Assembly: GCA_965183835.1 (NCBI GenBank)
Contig: CBCYME010000004.1
Coordinates: 310,001 to 374,000, forward strand
Direction: 5' to 3'
DNA length: 64,000 nt
From: OMPR01 sp965183835
GTDB taxonomy: Bacteria > Pseudomonadota > Alphaproteobacteria > Rhodobacterales > Rhodobacteraceae
The notes under the pieces are model-generated. The model was not told the DNA's origin and made no database searches. It was given only the letters and a program-made list of their open reading frames with translations. The stretch's first letter is position 1. The number at the start of each line of letters is the position of its first letter. Shown in pieces: positions 44,416 through 52,141 of this stretch. A program made the position numbers and the translations under genes.

Positions 44416-45432
44416 TTACTTCCAGCCAGCCTCGTTAAAGATTTTCTGCGCTTCGGGGATGTTCTTGGCGACGGCAGACAGGCTGATCTCGTCGGCTTTG
44501 AACTCACCCAGCTTGGCGATGGATGGCGCCAATTCAGCCCCGGCCACAACCGGATACTCGTCGTTTCCTGCCGAGAAATAGACCTGCGCTTTGTCCGACG
44601 CGAGGTATTCCAGGAACTTGATCGCGTTGTCTTTGTTGGGCGCGTGCGCCGCAACACCACCACCAGACAGGTTCATGTGCGCGCCTTCGGCGTCCTGCGC
44701 TGGGAACACCCAACCAATCGCTTCGATGCTGTCGCTCAGACCTTTGACGTTTTTGCGGTGACCGCGCGCAAAGTAGTACGAGTTGGCAACCGAGATGTCG
44801 CACTCGCCCGAGATGATACCGCGCAGCTGGTCCGTGTCGCCGCCCTGTGGCTGACGCGCCATGTTGGCAACAACGCCGTCCGCCCAGCCTTTGGCGGCTT
44901 CTGCGCCGTGATGCTCGATGATCGAGGCCAGCAAAGTCTGGTTATAGGTGTTGGTCGACGAGCGGATGCACACCATGCCTTTGTATTCGGGCTTGGCCAG
45001 ATCCAGATAGGTCATGGGCGGGTTTGCAACTTCGGCTTTGTCATAGAAAATGATCCGCGAGCGCTGCGAAAAACCGAACCACTGGTTGTCGCTGTCCTGC
45101 AGGTTGGCGGGGATCTTCTCTTCCAGCACAGCGCTGTCGATCGACTGCAGCAGGCCGGCGTTCTTGGCGCCTTCCAGACGGGAGGTGTCAACGGTCAGCA
45201 ACAGATCCGCAGGTGAATTCGCACCCTCGGCTTCCATACGCGCCATCAGCTCTTTGGCTTTGCCTTCGATCCGGTTGATCTTGATGCCAGTCTGCTCTTC
45301 GAAATCGGTATAGAGACGTTCGTCAGTGTCATAGTGGCGCGAAGAATAAAGGTTCAGCTCGCCCTCGGCTGCTGCGGCGGTGGTCAAAGTTGCGACCAGA
45401 GTAGCGGCCAGTGCGGTAGAAGATTTGAACAT
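44416..45432 (-). CDS. ferric-iron ABC transporter substrate-binding protein (FbpA/FutA type)
   Basis: 338-residue periplasmic protein with signal peptide MFKSSTALAATLVATLTTAAAA. Family features are LNLYSSRHYDTDERLYTDFEEQTG, VCIRSSTNTYNQ, and the tandem tyrosines in NSYYFARGHRK that coordinate Fe(III). It should work with the permease at 41564. Start ATG 45432; the open frame continues to 45624 without support. Strong terminator downstream, so it is transcribed alone. Confidence 0.92.
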   Translation of the reverse strand: MFKSSTALAATLVATLTTAAAAEGELNLYSSRHYDTDERLYTDFEEQTGIKINRIEGKAKELMARMEAEGANSPADLLLTVDTSRLEGAKNAGLLQSIDSAVLEEKIPANLQDSDNQWFGFSQRSRIIFYDKAEVANPPMTYLDLAKPEYKGMVCIRSSTNTYNQTLLASIIEHHGAEAAKGWADGVVANMARQPQGGDTDQLRGIISGECDISVANSYYFARGHRKNVKGLSDSIEAIGWVFPAQDAEGAHMNLSGGGVAAHAPNKDNAIKFLEYLASDKAQVYFSAGNDEYPVVAGAELAPSIAKLGEFKADEISLSAVAKNIPEAQKIFNEAGWK

Positions 45433-45828
45433 GACGTGTCCCAGAATGATTAGAGATGGGCAAATGTACCCGACTGAAAAGATCAGATATCTGAATTTCC
45501 CCGAAACGCAACCTATTTCTGACAAAAACACTTTGGAACCGAGGCGGGCACCCCCCCACCAGGATTTCCCGAGCAACGCCACAGATCTGTGACGCAACCG
45601 GCGAACCGTTTCGAATCCCATCACCGGACCACGTCACGCATCGCGGACCCAATCTGAGCCTTCGCCGCAGTGTGAACGAGAGTCTGATAAGCGGGACAAA
45701 ACAGACCTTGGATTTTTCTTCTTCGCTGACGCAGCATCGCTTTGCACGTGCGGCGGGCTTCTCGCTGCGTTGCAGCCCAAGTCGCGAAAGCGGACATTGA
45801 TTACAGATTCCGAACAGCAGATCCAAAG

Positions 45829-45868
45829 CGCGTTTTTCGCTGCATGGCGTTTGGACACGAAAAACGCG
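45829..45868. repeat. 11-bp perfect inverted repeat beside IS remnant
   Basis: CGCGTTTTTCG at 45829-45839 and its exact complement CGAAAAACGCG at 45858-45868, with an 18-nt loop. It abuts the truncated IS3 OrfA fragment and may be a terminator or a scar of element loss. Confidence 0.45.
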
Positions 45869-45871
45869 GGT

Positions 45872-45925
45872 CCACTTCACGGCGTCCTGCTCGAACTCAT
45901 CCGTAAACCGAATGCTTTTGCTCAT
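45872..45925 (-). pseudogene. N-terminal fragment of an IS3-family transposase OrfA
   Basis: The first codons read MSKSIRFTDEFEQDAVKW, the typical opening of IS3-family OrfA proteins, with AAGGAG ahead of the ATG. Similarity ends abruptly after 18 residues; no helix-turn-helix continuation, no OrfB and no terminal repeats are found. It is a decayed or deleted element. Confidence 0.6.
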
Positions 45926-46211
45926 ATCCGTCTCTCCTTGGTTCCAAAACTACCAAGCAAACCGTCTACAAATCTAGGGGCACCTCAATGCGCGCAAACA
46001 AATTCGGTGCAAAATCTGATCCCATTACGATCACCTTACCGACAATTTTTTGGAAAAAAGACAAGTTAGTCCTCCAGCATATTTCATGATCCGACGATCA
46101 AGTCGATCAATTTGAAGTCGCCAGCAGTGGTTTTTTCTGCGTCGCTAAAGTCAAAATTCCAGACAAAACAGAAAAAGTGACCACCGTGACTGTGGCCGAT
46201 ATGCGAGCGGC

Positions 46212-46859
46212 CTATTTCGTGTCATCGAGATATGCGCGCCGCTGAGCGAGGGCTGCGATGTGGAGACATATCCAAAGCGGCACAGCGAAGCAGGGAATGA
46301 TCAGCAAGGGAAAACTTGCTAGGGCCTCGGTGGATTGTGGCGCGTCAACGAGCGGGATTGTACCGCGCGAAATTAGCCCAGAAAGCACCGCGCCAACAAA
46401 ATCCAGCAATCCCAAAATGTGAAATACCAAAAACCGTCGCGACGCCAAGAAGGATCGATCTGAAGCAATCTTCGCAACAACCAGCGGAGCCAAAAAGGCG
46501 ACAAGGACGTCGCCCCATCCTGCGAAGAAGGCAAATATCTGCGGGAGGTGGCCGTAGGACGCCATGAACAGGAAACCAGCGCCGAGAATGCGCAGACCTT
46601 GCATCCCGTTGAGCCAGACTGGATTGATTAAAAGAACATCCGCTCTAAAAGACGGGACTTGCATGGCGATCCAAAACAGAAGTGTTGGCGTCAGCATTGC
46701 CATAATTGTAGGAAGGGGCGGTTGATCTGCTGTGACGTGAAAGATGCCACTGCGACCTAGAATTATGATAACGATCAGCCAAACGGAGATCACGATTAGC
46801 GCGGCCAATGTAAATCGAGGCGGTGCGATCCGGGCTTCAGACGTAGGTTGAAGTGTCAT
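46212..46859 (-). CDS. hypothetical integral membrane protein
   Basis: 215 residues with six predicted hydrophobic segments (about 17-36, 47-66, 87-107, 112-130, 142-165, 182-206). AAGGAAAG precedes ATG 46859. I recognise no family. It stands alone, downstream of the broken DUF1348 gene on the same strand but separated by about 240 nt. Confidence 0.7.
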   Translation of the reverse strand: MTLQPTSEARIAPPRFTLAALIVISVWLIVIIILGRSGIFHVTADQPPLPTIMAMLTPTLLFWIAMQVPSFRADVLLINPVWLNGMQGLRILGAGFLFMASYGHLPQIFAFFAGWGDVLVAFLAPLVVAKIASDRSFLASRRFLVFHILGLLDFVGAVLSGLISRGTIPLVDAPQSTEALASFPLLIIPCFAVPLWICLHIAALAQRRAYLDDTK

Positions 46860-47097
46860 TGAATTATCTTTCCTTGGTATTTTTTTGGGGAGAGTTTTCT
46901 ATGCACGGTGATCATCACCTGATGACTTTCCGCAAAAAATGACATCCCAACAGAATTTCAATTTCTGACAGCGATTGACACCTGCTGGCCGTAGCTTGCG
47001 CGAGAAATGGCTGGCCCGTGCTAGTCAGTATTCCTTCTGCTGTATGTCCAAAAAACGTGAGCATATTTTGATAAACTTCAGTGTCTTGGCTGCAATA

Positions 47098-47562
47098 TTA
47101 AAGACCCGTTTCGGTCAGCCCCGGATGGTTCTCTGGGCGGCGCCCCAAGGGCCAATAGAACAGGCGCGACTGTTCCGTGATGGGCATATCGTTGATGCTG
47201 GCGATACGGCGGCACATCCTCCCGTCGGCCGCAAATTCCCAGTTTTCGTTTCCATAGGATCGGAATCACTGCGCGTCCCCGTCACACCATTCGTAGGCAA
47301 AGCACACGGCGATCCGGTTATCCGTCCATGCCCACAGTTCCTTGATCAGGCGGTATTCGTTTTCGCGTTGCCATTTGCGCGTCAGGAACGCTTGAATTTC
47401 GGTACGCCCCGAGAGGAATTCGGAACGGTTTCGCCACTGACTGCCCTCTGTGTAGGCCTGCGTCACCAATTCTGGGTTGCGGCTGTTCCAGCCATCTTCG
47501 GCGGCGCGTACCTTTTGGGCGGCAGTTGTTTCAGAGAATGGCGGAAGTGGGGGGCGGCTCAT
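47098..47562 (-). pseudogene. DUF1348 (NTF2-like) gene interrupted by one in-frame stop
   Basis: The frame from ATG 47562 encodes SETTAAQKVRAAEDGWNSRN and then EFLSGRTEIQAFLTRKW, as in DUF1348 proteins, and stops at TGA 47266-47268 after CDGDAQ. Reading past the stop in the same frame continues the family without any shift: FRSYGNENWEF, then RRIASINDMPI and FYWPLGRRPENHP, to a TAA at 47098-47100. The total of 154 residues equals the normal family length. The family has Trp at the stop position (QWFRSYGNE), so a single TGG to TGA change explains it. Either a recent nonsense mutation or a sequencing error. Confidence 0.85.
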
Positions 47563-47630
47563 AAAGCGTCTCCTGACCGAATGACTAAATTGAAGTCACC
47601 GCACCCGCGGGATGGCGATTTAACTGGGGG

Positions 47631-47942
47631 TTAGATGCCTGTTTCTAAAGGTCGCAAAAAATGTCGGTCATAGCGCCTGATACAATCGGTATGCTCGGCG
47701 AACTTGTATGCCTTCTGGCATTCGCTGTCTGTCAGACTGTCTATTCGATAGGCCTCGTATTCAGCCAGTGATGGGAAAGAAAAAAGACAGACCGCCAAGT
47801 CGTTCGGGCTTTCATGCGGTAAATAGTACCCATGATGCGTGCCGCCAAATTTCTCGACCAAGGGCACCCATGCCCGCGCATATACTTCGAATTCGGGAAT
47901 TTTTGATGGGTTCAGTTCATAGCGTACGTAGCAGGTTATCAA
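47631..47942 (-). CDS. NIPSNAP family protein
   Basis: 103 residues of the NIPSNAP/dimeric alpha-beta barrel type: MITCYVRYELNPSKIPEFEVYARAW, then KFGGTHHGYYLPHESPND and a C-terminal RRYDRHFLRPL. Such small proteins are often found with oxidoreductases and bind hydrophobic or reactive metabolites. It lies between the five-gene electrophile operon and the broken DUF1348 gene, on the same strand. Confidence 0.83.
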   Translation of the reverse strand: MITCYVRYELNPSKIPEFEVYARAWVPLVEKFGGTHHGYYLPHESPNDLAVCLFSFPSLAEYEAYRIDSLTDSECQKAYKFAEHTDCIRRYDRHFLRPLETGI

Positions 47943-48052
47943 CGGCTTCTCCTAACACTGTATTTTCTGATTAAGGCTTTGCATTTACGCATGCCAAGGT
48001 GGTGTTGTTTCAGGCGATTTCCCGGCCGATCACACCACAGAAGGACACTGCC

Positions 48053-48457
48053 CTAGGGTGGAAACTCCTGATGCGCCTCGACCTGATCAAGACCTGAGGA
48101 CCACGAGGGTTGGTCGGCGATGAAGGTCCTGAACTTTTCGGCCACTTCCGGTTCGCCTTGCAGAGCGCCTGCCGGAACGATCATTTTTGTGCCGTCGCCG
48201 CTAGCCCAGGGAACGCCGGAACCGCAAACCCGGCAGAACGATTTCGAGATATCCCGGCCCGGCATTTGGTAGGTAAAGATATCATCAACACCATTCAGCC
48301 AGTTGAAGCCCTCTGCATCAATGAATAGGTTTGATGCAAAAGCCGACCCGGTAATCTTTCTGCACTGATCACAGCTGCAAAAGAACATCTTGTCGAACGC
48401 GTTGACGACCTCAAACGTGACGGCGCCGCACAGGCAGCTTCCTTTAAGTTTTGGCAT
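48053..48457 (-). CDS. GFA family (glutathione-dependent formaldehyde-activating-like) zinc protein
   Basis: 134 residues with the zinc cysteine pattern of the GFA/CENP-V fold: GSCLCGAV, FFCSCDQCRK and FCRVCGSG. Family members bind S-hydroxymethyl-glutathione or related adducts, though activity is often unproven. I start at ATG 48457, 4 nt after the stop of the nitronate monooxygenase gene; starts at 48472 or 48484 would overlap it. Last gene of a tight five-gene operon. Confidence 0.86.
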   Translation of the reverse strand: MPKLKGSCLCGAVTFEVVNAFDKMFFCSCDQCRKITGSAFASNLFIDAEGFNWLNGVDDIFTYQMPGRDISKSFCRVCGSGVPWASGDGTKMIVPAGALQGEPEVAEKFRTFIADQPSWSSGLDQVEAHQEFPP

Positions 48458-48461
48458 TCTC

Positions 48462-49439
48462 TCAATCCTCATTGATGGGTTCAACCAGTTGGGTGAGGCA
48501 CCGCAATTGATCCTCGGCTTGCGACATCATTTTTTGAAGGATGACTTGGGCAGGCTCACGGCGCCGAATGAGGTCAACAGCTTCGCCGACAATCACGGCG
48601 GCCGTGTCTATGTCGCCCGCTGTCGACGCGGCTTCGAAATGAGCCTGCTCTGCCGCAAGGTTTTCGCGCAAGCCGATAATATCCCCACTCCATCGACGAG
48701 TGAACGGGCTGCGCAGCGTGCGCAGGTTCCAATCCGAAGGCCAGTCGAGCCCGCGCACCATGTCGAACACCGAACTTCGTTCGGTATCGTCGCCCGAACC
48801 GCTCAGAGCGGCTTGTTTGGCATGCTCACCGGCGAGCGATTCATCGCTGGCAAAGAAGGCGGTTCCACACAATACACCCGAAGCGTTAAGCGACAGAGCC
48901 GCCACCAGACCACGCCCATCAGCGATGCCGCCTGCCGCGATGACCGGTACTCCTTGCGCGATATCGACAACCGCCGGGACAAAGGGCAACGTCGCTCTGG
49001 TGCCGCCGTGCCCGCCCGCCTCTGTGCCCTGCGCCACGATGGCATCAACGCCAGCGTCCACAGCTTCACGCGCTTGTTCGAGTGTCTGCACCTGAACGAT
49101 CAGCTTGGTTTGAGCCGCCCTGATTTGATGGAGAAACGGCTTGAAATTACCGAACGAGAGCATGAGCGCGGCCGGGCTTCGCTCAAGGGCAAGATCAAGC
49201 AAACGGGGCTGTCTGGCCAGCGACCAAGTGATAAAGCCTACCCCGACCCGTGCTTCCCCCGCTGCGTTGAATTCGCGCATCAGCCAATCGGCGTCGCCAT
49301 AACCGCCGCCGATCAGACCCAAACCACCTGCATGGCTTACCGCCGCGGCCAATGCCCCGCCGCTGACCCCTGCCATAGGTGCCAATACGACGGGGTGTTT
49401 GATGCCGAACAGATCACAGAGAGGCGTGCGAATAGGCAT
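48462..49439 (-). CDS. nitronate monooxygenase family flavoprotein
   Basis: 325-residue FMN TIM-barrel enzyme of the 2-nitropropane dioxygenase family. It has PVVLAPMAGVSGG at the N-terminus, the catalytic-His segment AQGTEAGGHGG, and the FMN phosphate motif PVIAAGGIADGRG. It would oxidise alkyl nitronates or, in some members, reduce quinones. Gaps of 5 nt to the tautomerase upstream and 4 nt to the GFA gene downstream show one transcript. Confidence 0.9.
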   Translation of the reverse strand: MPIRTPLCDLFGIKHPVVLAPMAGVSGGALAAAVSHAGGLGLIGGGYGDADWLMREFNAAGEARVGVGFITWSLARQPRLLDLALERSPAALMLSFGNFKPFLHQIRAAQTKLIVQVQTLEQAREAVDAGVDAIVAQGTEAGGHGGTRATLPFVPAVVDIAQGVPVIAAGGIADGRGLVAALSLNASGVLCGTAFFASDESLAGEHAKQAALSGSGDDTERSSVFDMVRGLDWPSDWNLRTLRSPFTRRWSGDIIGLRENLAAEQAHFEAASTAGDIDTAAVIVGEAVDLIRRREPAQVILQKMMSQAEDQLRCLTQLVEPINED

Positions 49440-49444
49440 TCAGA

Positions 49445-49651
49445 TCACCCCGCCGCTTCACGTCTGTACTGTTCGACCGGTAGACCACCGATCCCCCAAT
49501 CCTCAAGGGAAACTTCGTCGATGACGACAAAAGTCGTCGCCGGAGACTTTTCGAGAACTCGCACCAGCAAGTCGGTGACGCCGCTGATCAACTCGGCCTT
49601 CTGATCCGGGGTGACGCCTTCGCGCGTCACCTTGATGTTGACATAGGGCAT
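49445..49651 (-). CDS. 4-oxalocrotonate tautomerase family protein
   Basis: 68 residues, the normal size of the 4-OT family. Pro2 after the initiator Met (MPYVNIKVTREG) is the catalytic base, and the conserved IDEVSLEDWGIGG follows. It would tautomerise 2-hydroxymuconate-like or other enol substrates. Placed between an NTF2-like gene and the nitronate monooxygenase in the operon. Confidence 0.9.
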   Translation of the reverse strand: MPYVNIKVTREGVTPDQKAELISGVTDLLVRVLEKSPATTFVVIDEVSLEDWGIGGLPVEQYRREAAG

Positions 49652-49662
49652 CTCGCTTCCTT

Positions 49663-50037
49663 TCAGGTAGCACGTTCAGTGATTTGGAAAATCTTGGCGA
49701 TGATCCGCCATGCGCCATCGGTTCGCACAAGGGTCAGGAAGTCGACGAAGTCCTTGGTGCCGATGGAGCACCGCACACGGGCAAAGGCGGTGTTTTCACC
49801 TGCAAACTCGATCGAGTCGATCACATCACGCCGGGGTTCATCGCGCGAGGCAGGGGACACGCGCTTTGCCACCACCGGAAAATACTCGCCCATCGTGCGA
49901 TAAAGTAGCGGTGTTTCATCCGCCGTTGCATAGATCGCTTTTGGGTGAAACGCGTTGGCCAACCTGTCGGTGTCGGCGTGATAGAGACCGTCGAAATAGG
50001 TCTCTAACACGTCTGTTACTGCGGCAAATGCAGTCAT
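49663..50037 (-). CDS. NTF2-like/SnoaL family protein
   Basis: 124-residue protein of the NTF2 cone fold: VLETYFDGLYHADTDRLANAFHP, then RDVIDSIEFAGENTAFARVRC and DGAWRIIAKIFQ. Could be an isomerase, dehydratase or binding protein. The start overlaps the GST stop by 4 nt. Confidence 0.85.
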   Translation of the reverse strand: MTAFAAVTDVLETYFDGLYHADTDRLANAFHPKAIYATADETPLLYRTMGEYFPVVAKRVSPASRDEPRRDVIDSIEFAGENTAFARVRCSIGTKDFVDFLTLVRTDGAWRIIAKIFQITERAT

Positions 50038-50657
50038 GCTGCCTGCTCCATCAGGCCCTCGGCAATCATCGCTTTGATCGCGGCAGGACGTGCCGCGATA
50101 CGTGCGACATAGCTTTGGGTTTTCGGATGCGCGTCAAGGCTCACGCTGACAAAACCTGCCCAGTTGAGCACGACGAAGGCATAGGCGTCTGCAACGCTGA
50201 AAGTGTCACCCATGAGAAAATCACGCCCGTCTGCGAGGCTTCGCTCGATATGAGCGGCCCGGCGCTGCACACCCGCCTCAGCTTTTTTGCGCCGCGCATC
50301 ATCCAACTCGACGCCAGAGAAAAACGGCCCAAAGGATTTGTGCAGTTCTGACGACAAGAAGTTGAGTGTTTCCTGAAGGCGGGTGCGCGCCAAGGTGCCG
50401 TTCGGGGGGGCAAGGCCAGCATCGGGTGACTGATCGGCCAGATACTGAAGCACGGCGGGGTTTTCGGTGATGATATCGCCGTCATCGGTTACAAGCGCCG
50501 GAACATAGCCGTTCGGGCTGATCCTGAGGAAATCGCCGCCCGCTTCGGTCGTGTTTGCGTCGGTGTCTGTTTTGTCGAGGTCGAACGAGACGCCAAGTTC
50601 GTTCAGGATCATGTGGGATGCCATCGAGCAAGCACCGGGTTTGTAGTAAAGTTTCAT
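50034..50657 (-). CDS. glutathione S-transferase family protein
   Basis: 207 residues: MKLYYKPGACSMASHMILNE with the Cys/Ser active site typical of beta-class bacterial GSTs, cis-Pro in NGYVPALV, and the C-terminal helical domain with MGDTFSVADAYAFVVLNW. First gene of the operon and divergent from the HxlR regulator. It would conjugate glutathione to electrophiles. Confidence 0.92.
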   Translation of the reverse strand: MKLYYKPGACSMASHMILNELGVSFDLDKTDTDANTTEAGGDFLRISPNGYVPALVTDDGDIITENPAVLQYLADQSPDAGLAPPNGTLARTRLQETLNFLSSELHKSFGPFFSGVELDDARRKKAEAGVQRRAAHIERSLADGRDFLMGDTFSVADAYAFVVLNWAGFVSVSLDAHPKTQSYVARIAARPAAIKAMIAEGLMEQAA

Positions 50658-50724
50658 CTGTCAAAGCTCCAGTTGGTTGGGGTGATGCCCAAGAGATGGC
50701 GTATTGGATAACCATTGACAACTT

Positions 50725-50768
50725 GGTTTCCTTTGGTTACTCAATTATCCGGTAACCCCAAGGAAACC
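50725..50768. promoter_or_regulatory. interrupted inverted repeat between GST operon and HxlR gene
   Basis: GGTTTCCTT (50725-50733) and TGGTTAC (50734-50740) face GTAACCCC (50752-50759) and AAGGAAACC (50760-50768), with an 11-nt centre. Near-symmetric and placed between divergent starts, it is the likely operator for the HxlR-family regulator. A direct repeat TTGGTT is embedded in the left half. Confidence 0.55.
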
Positions 50769-50780
50769 TAGTCACTTAGT

Positions 50781-51131
50781 ATGGCCCTCAAAGTCCGCAA
50801 GAACCAAAGCCCCGAGCCGCCGCTGCCCTGCATGCTGACGCACTGCATGGCGGTGATTTCCGGTGCCTGGGCGGCCAACGTGATCTGGTCGCTGCGTGCG
50901 GGCCCGCGCCGATTTAACGAGTTGCGCACCGACATTCCGCCAATTTCGGCCAAGGTACTGTCGACTCGGCTGACCGAGCTAGAGCAGCGCGGTGTGCTGT
51001 CTCGCAAAGTGCAACCAACCTCCCCCCCATCCGTTGAATATGCCCTGACCGAACTGGGCGGTGAACTTGTGCCAGCCCTTGAGGCCATTGTGGAAGTTGG
51101 CCACCGGTTGAAGATGCGCGACGAAGGGTAA
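50781..51131 (+). CDS. HxlR family transcriptional regulator
   Basis: 116-residue winged-helix regulator with RAGPRRFNELRTDIPPISAKVLSTRL split over the helix-turn-helix and the wing TSPPSVEYALTELG. Two N-terminal cysteines, Cys17 and Cys22 (LPCMLTHC), are placed as in redox- or quinone-sensing HxlR proteins such as YodB, where the first is the reactive one. Divergent from the GST operon. Confidence 0.9.
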   Translation: MALKVRKNQSPEPPLPCMLTHCMAVISGAWAANVIWSLRAGPRRFNELRTDIPPISAKVLSTRLTELEQRGVLSRKVQPTSPPSVEYALTELGGELVPALEAIVEVGHRLKMRDEG

Positions 51132-51154
51132 GGTCTTAACCTTGGACCCAAGAC

Positions 51155-51583
51155 CTATGGGGCTTCGATCAGTTCGATCTTGTAGCCGTCTGGATCTTCG
51201 ATAAACGCAATGATCTCGCGCTCTCCGGTTTCATCCGGTGCCATCTTCATTGGACCGGGTGCCCTGACGACGTTGATGCCGAATTCTGACAGGTGACTGC
51301 ACACCTGCTGAGTGTCTTGGACTTCCAACGCGATATGCCCGTAGCCGGTGCCGTGGGAATAGTTGTTGTCACCCCAGTTATACGTCAGCTCAATCAGCGC
51401 GCTGCTGTTGGCATAGCCGACAAAAACCAGCGTAAATTCTGCATCGGTAAACGTCTCGCGCCGCACTTCTTGCATGCCGAGAGCATCACAATAGAACCGC
51501 AAAGACCGATCAAGATCTTGGACGCGCACCATTGTATAAAGAATAGCGTACGGGGTGTTTGAGGACGTAAGTTGAGTGTTCAT
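51155..51583 (-). CDS. glyoxalase I-like VOC family protein with altered metal ligand
   Basis: 142 residues, very similar in pattern to GloA (lactoylglutathione lyase): MVRVQDLDRSLRFYCDALGM, ALIELTYNWG, GYGHIALEVQD, FIEDPDGYKIELIE. Three metal ligands are kept (Glu65, His83, Glu137), but the first ligand, His5 in E. coli GloA (LHTMLRV), is Tyr16 here (LYTMVRV). Activity on methylglyoxal hemithioacetal is thus uncertain. It converges with the HxlR gene and may belong to the same aldehyde/electrophile response. Confidence 0.87.
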   Translation of the reverse strand: MNTQLTSSNTPYAILYTMVRVQDLDRSLRFYCDALGMQEVRRETFTDAEFTLVFVGYANSSALIELTYNWGDNNYSHGTGYGHIALEVQDTQQVCSHLSEFGINVVRAPGPMKMAPDETGEREIIAFIEDPDGYKIELIEAP

Positions 51584-51646
51584 AAAGATGCGCCTTACTG
51601 ATCCGAAAAACCGGGGACAGACAGTTTCTGCCCCCGGTAAATAACT

Positions 51647-52117
51647 TTACCGGCAGATTTCACCTTGGTAGCGGACCAGCCCGACAAGGTTGTCATTGTC
51701 CCGCAGATCGACAAGACCGTAGCTGTTGAACTGGCCCGAATAGCCTTTCATCGTGCCGCGTGTGACGTCTGGCTGAATGTCGTAGGTGATCTCAATCATG
51801 AAGCGGCCCGGCTTCCCCGGCACGGCGGTCAGAATACCCAGATCCTTGGTTTGGAACGCCCCGCCGTCGTCGCGACCAAAGTAGTGTTCCATATCCATCT
51901 CAAGACCGGTTTCGGTCTCACGAGTCGCCGTGATCTTGCCAGCAGCATTCTGAACAGCACCGGTCAAAGCCGCCGAGATGATCATAGGCTGGCCGTCGCC
52001 TTCGCCAAAGAAGTTGGGGATCGCAACACCGCCCATTTGGAAGCAGTCGGCGGCCATGGCAGCCGTTGACGACATTGCGAGGGCCACTATGGCGCCAGAA
52101 AAAGAGGTGAGTTTCAT
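51647..52117 (-). CDS. hypothetical exported protein
   Basis: 156 residues with a clear signal peptide (FSGAIVALAMSSTAAMAAD; cleavage near 22-23). The mature part is a small protein with two Cys (about 25 and 155), which might form a disulfide. No recognised family. It follows the YdhR-like gene by 24 nt on the same strand and is probably co-transcribed. Confidence 0.75.
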   Translation of the reverse strand: MKLTSFSGAIVALAMSSTAAMAADCFQMGGVAIPNFFGEGDGQPMIISAALTGAVQNAAGKITATRETETGLEMDMEHYFGRDDGGAFQTKDLGILTAVPGKPGRFMIEITYDIQPDVTRGTMKGYSGQFNSYGLVDLRDNDNLVGLVRYQGEICR

Positions 52118-52141
52118 GTCAGTTCCATTCCGTTGAGGAGG

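Larger units (their letters stand above)
45433..46211. other. non-coding accessory stretch with IS remnant
   Basis: About 780 nt without a convincing intact gene. It holds the promoter region of the iron-binding protein, an 11-bp inverted repeat (45829-45868) and the first 18 codons of an IS3-type OrfA (45872-45925). A 198-codon open frame read leftward from 45925 is only the continuation of that fragment into unrelated sequence. The rest shows nothing I can name. Confidence 0.55.

Noticed and set aside
45329..45925. 198-codon leftward frame beginning with an OrfA-like sequence
   Set aside because: Only the first 18 codons resemble a transposase; the rest runs through non-coding sequence and into the iron-binding protein gene.
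46975..47634. 219-codon rightward open frame
   Set aside because: Opposite the DUF1348 pseudogene, whose leftward frame shows family motifs on both sides of the stop.
48390..49604. 404-codon rightward open frame
   Set aside because: Opposite the nitronate monooxygenase gene; composition is shadow-like and it crosses several gene borders.
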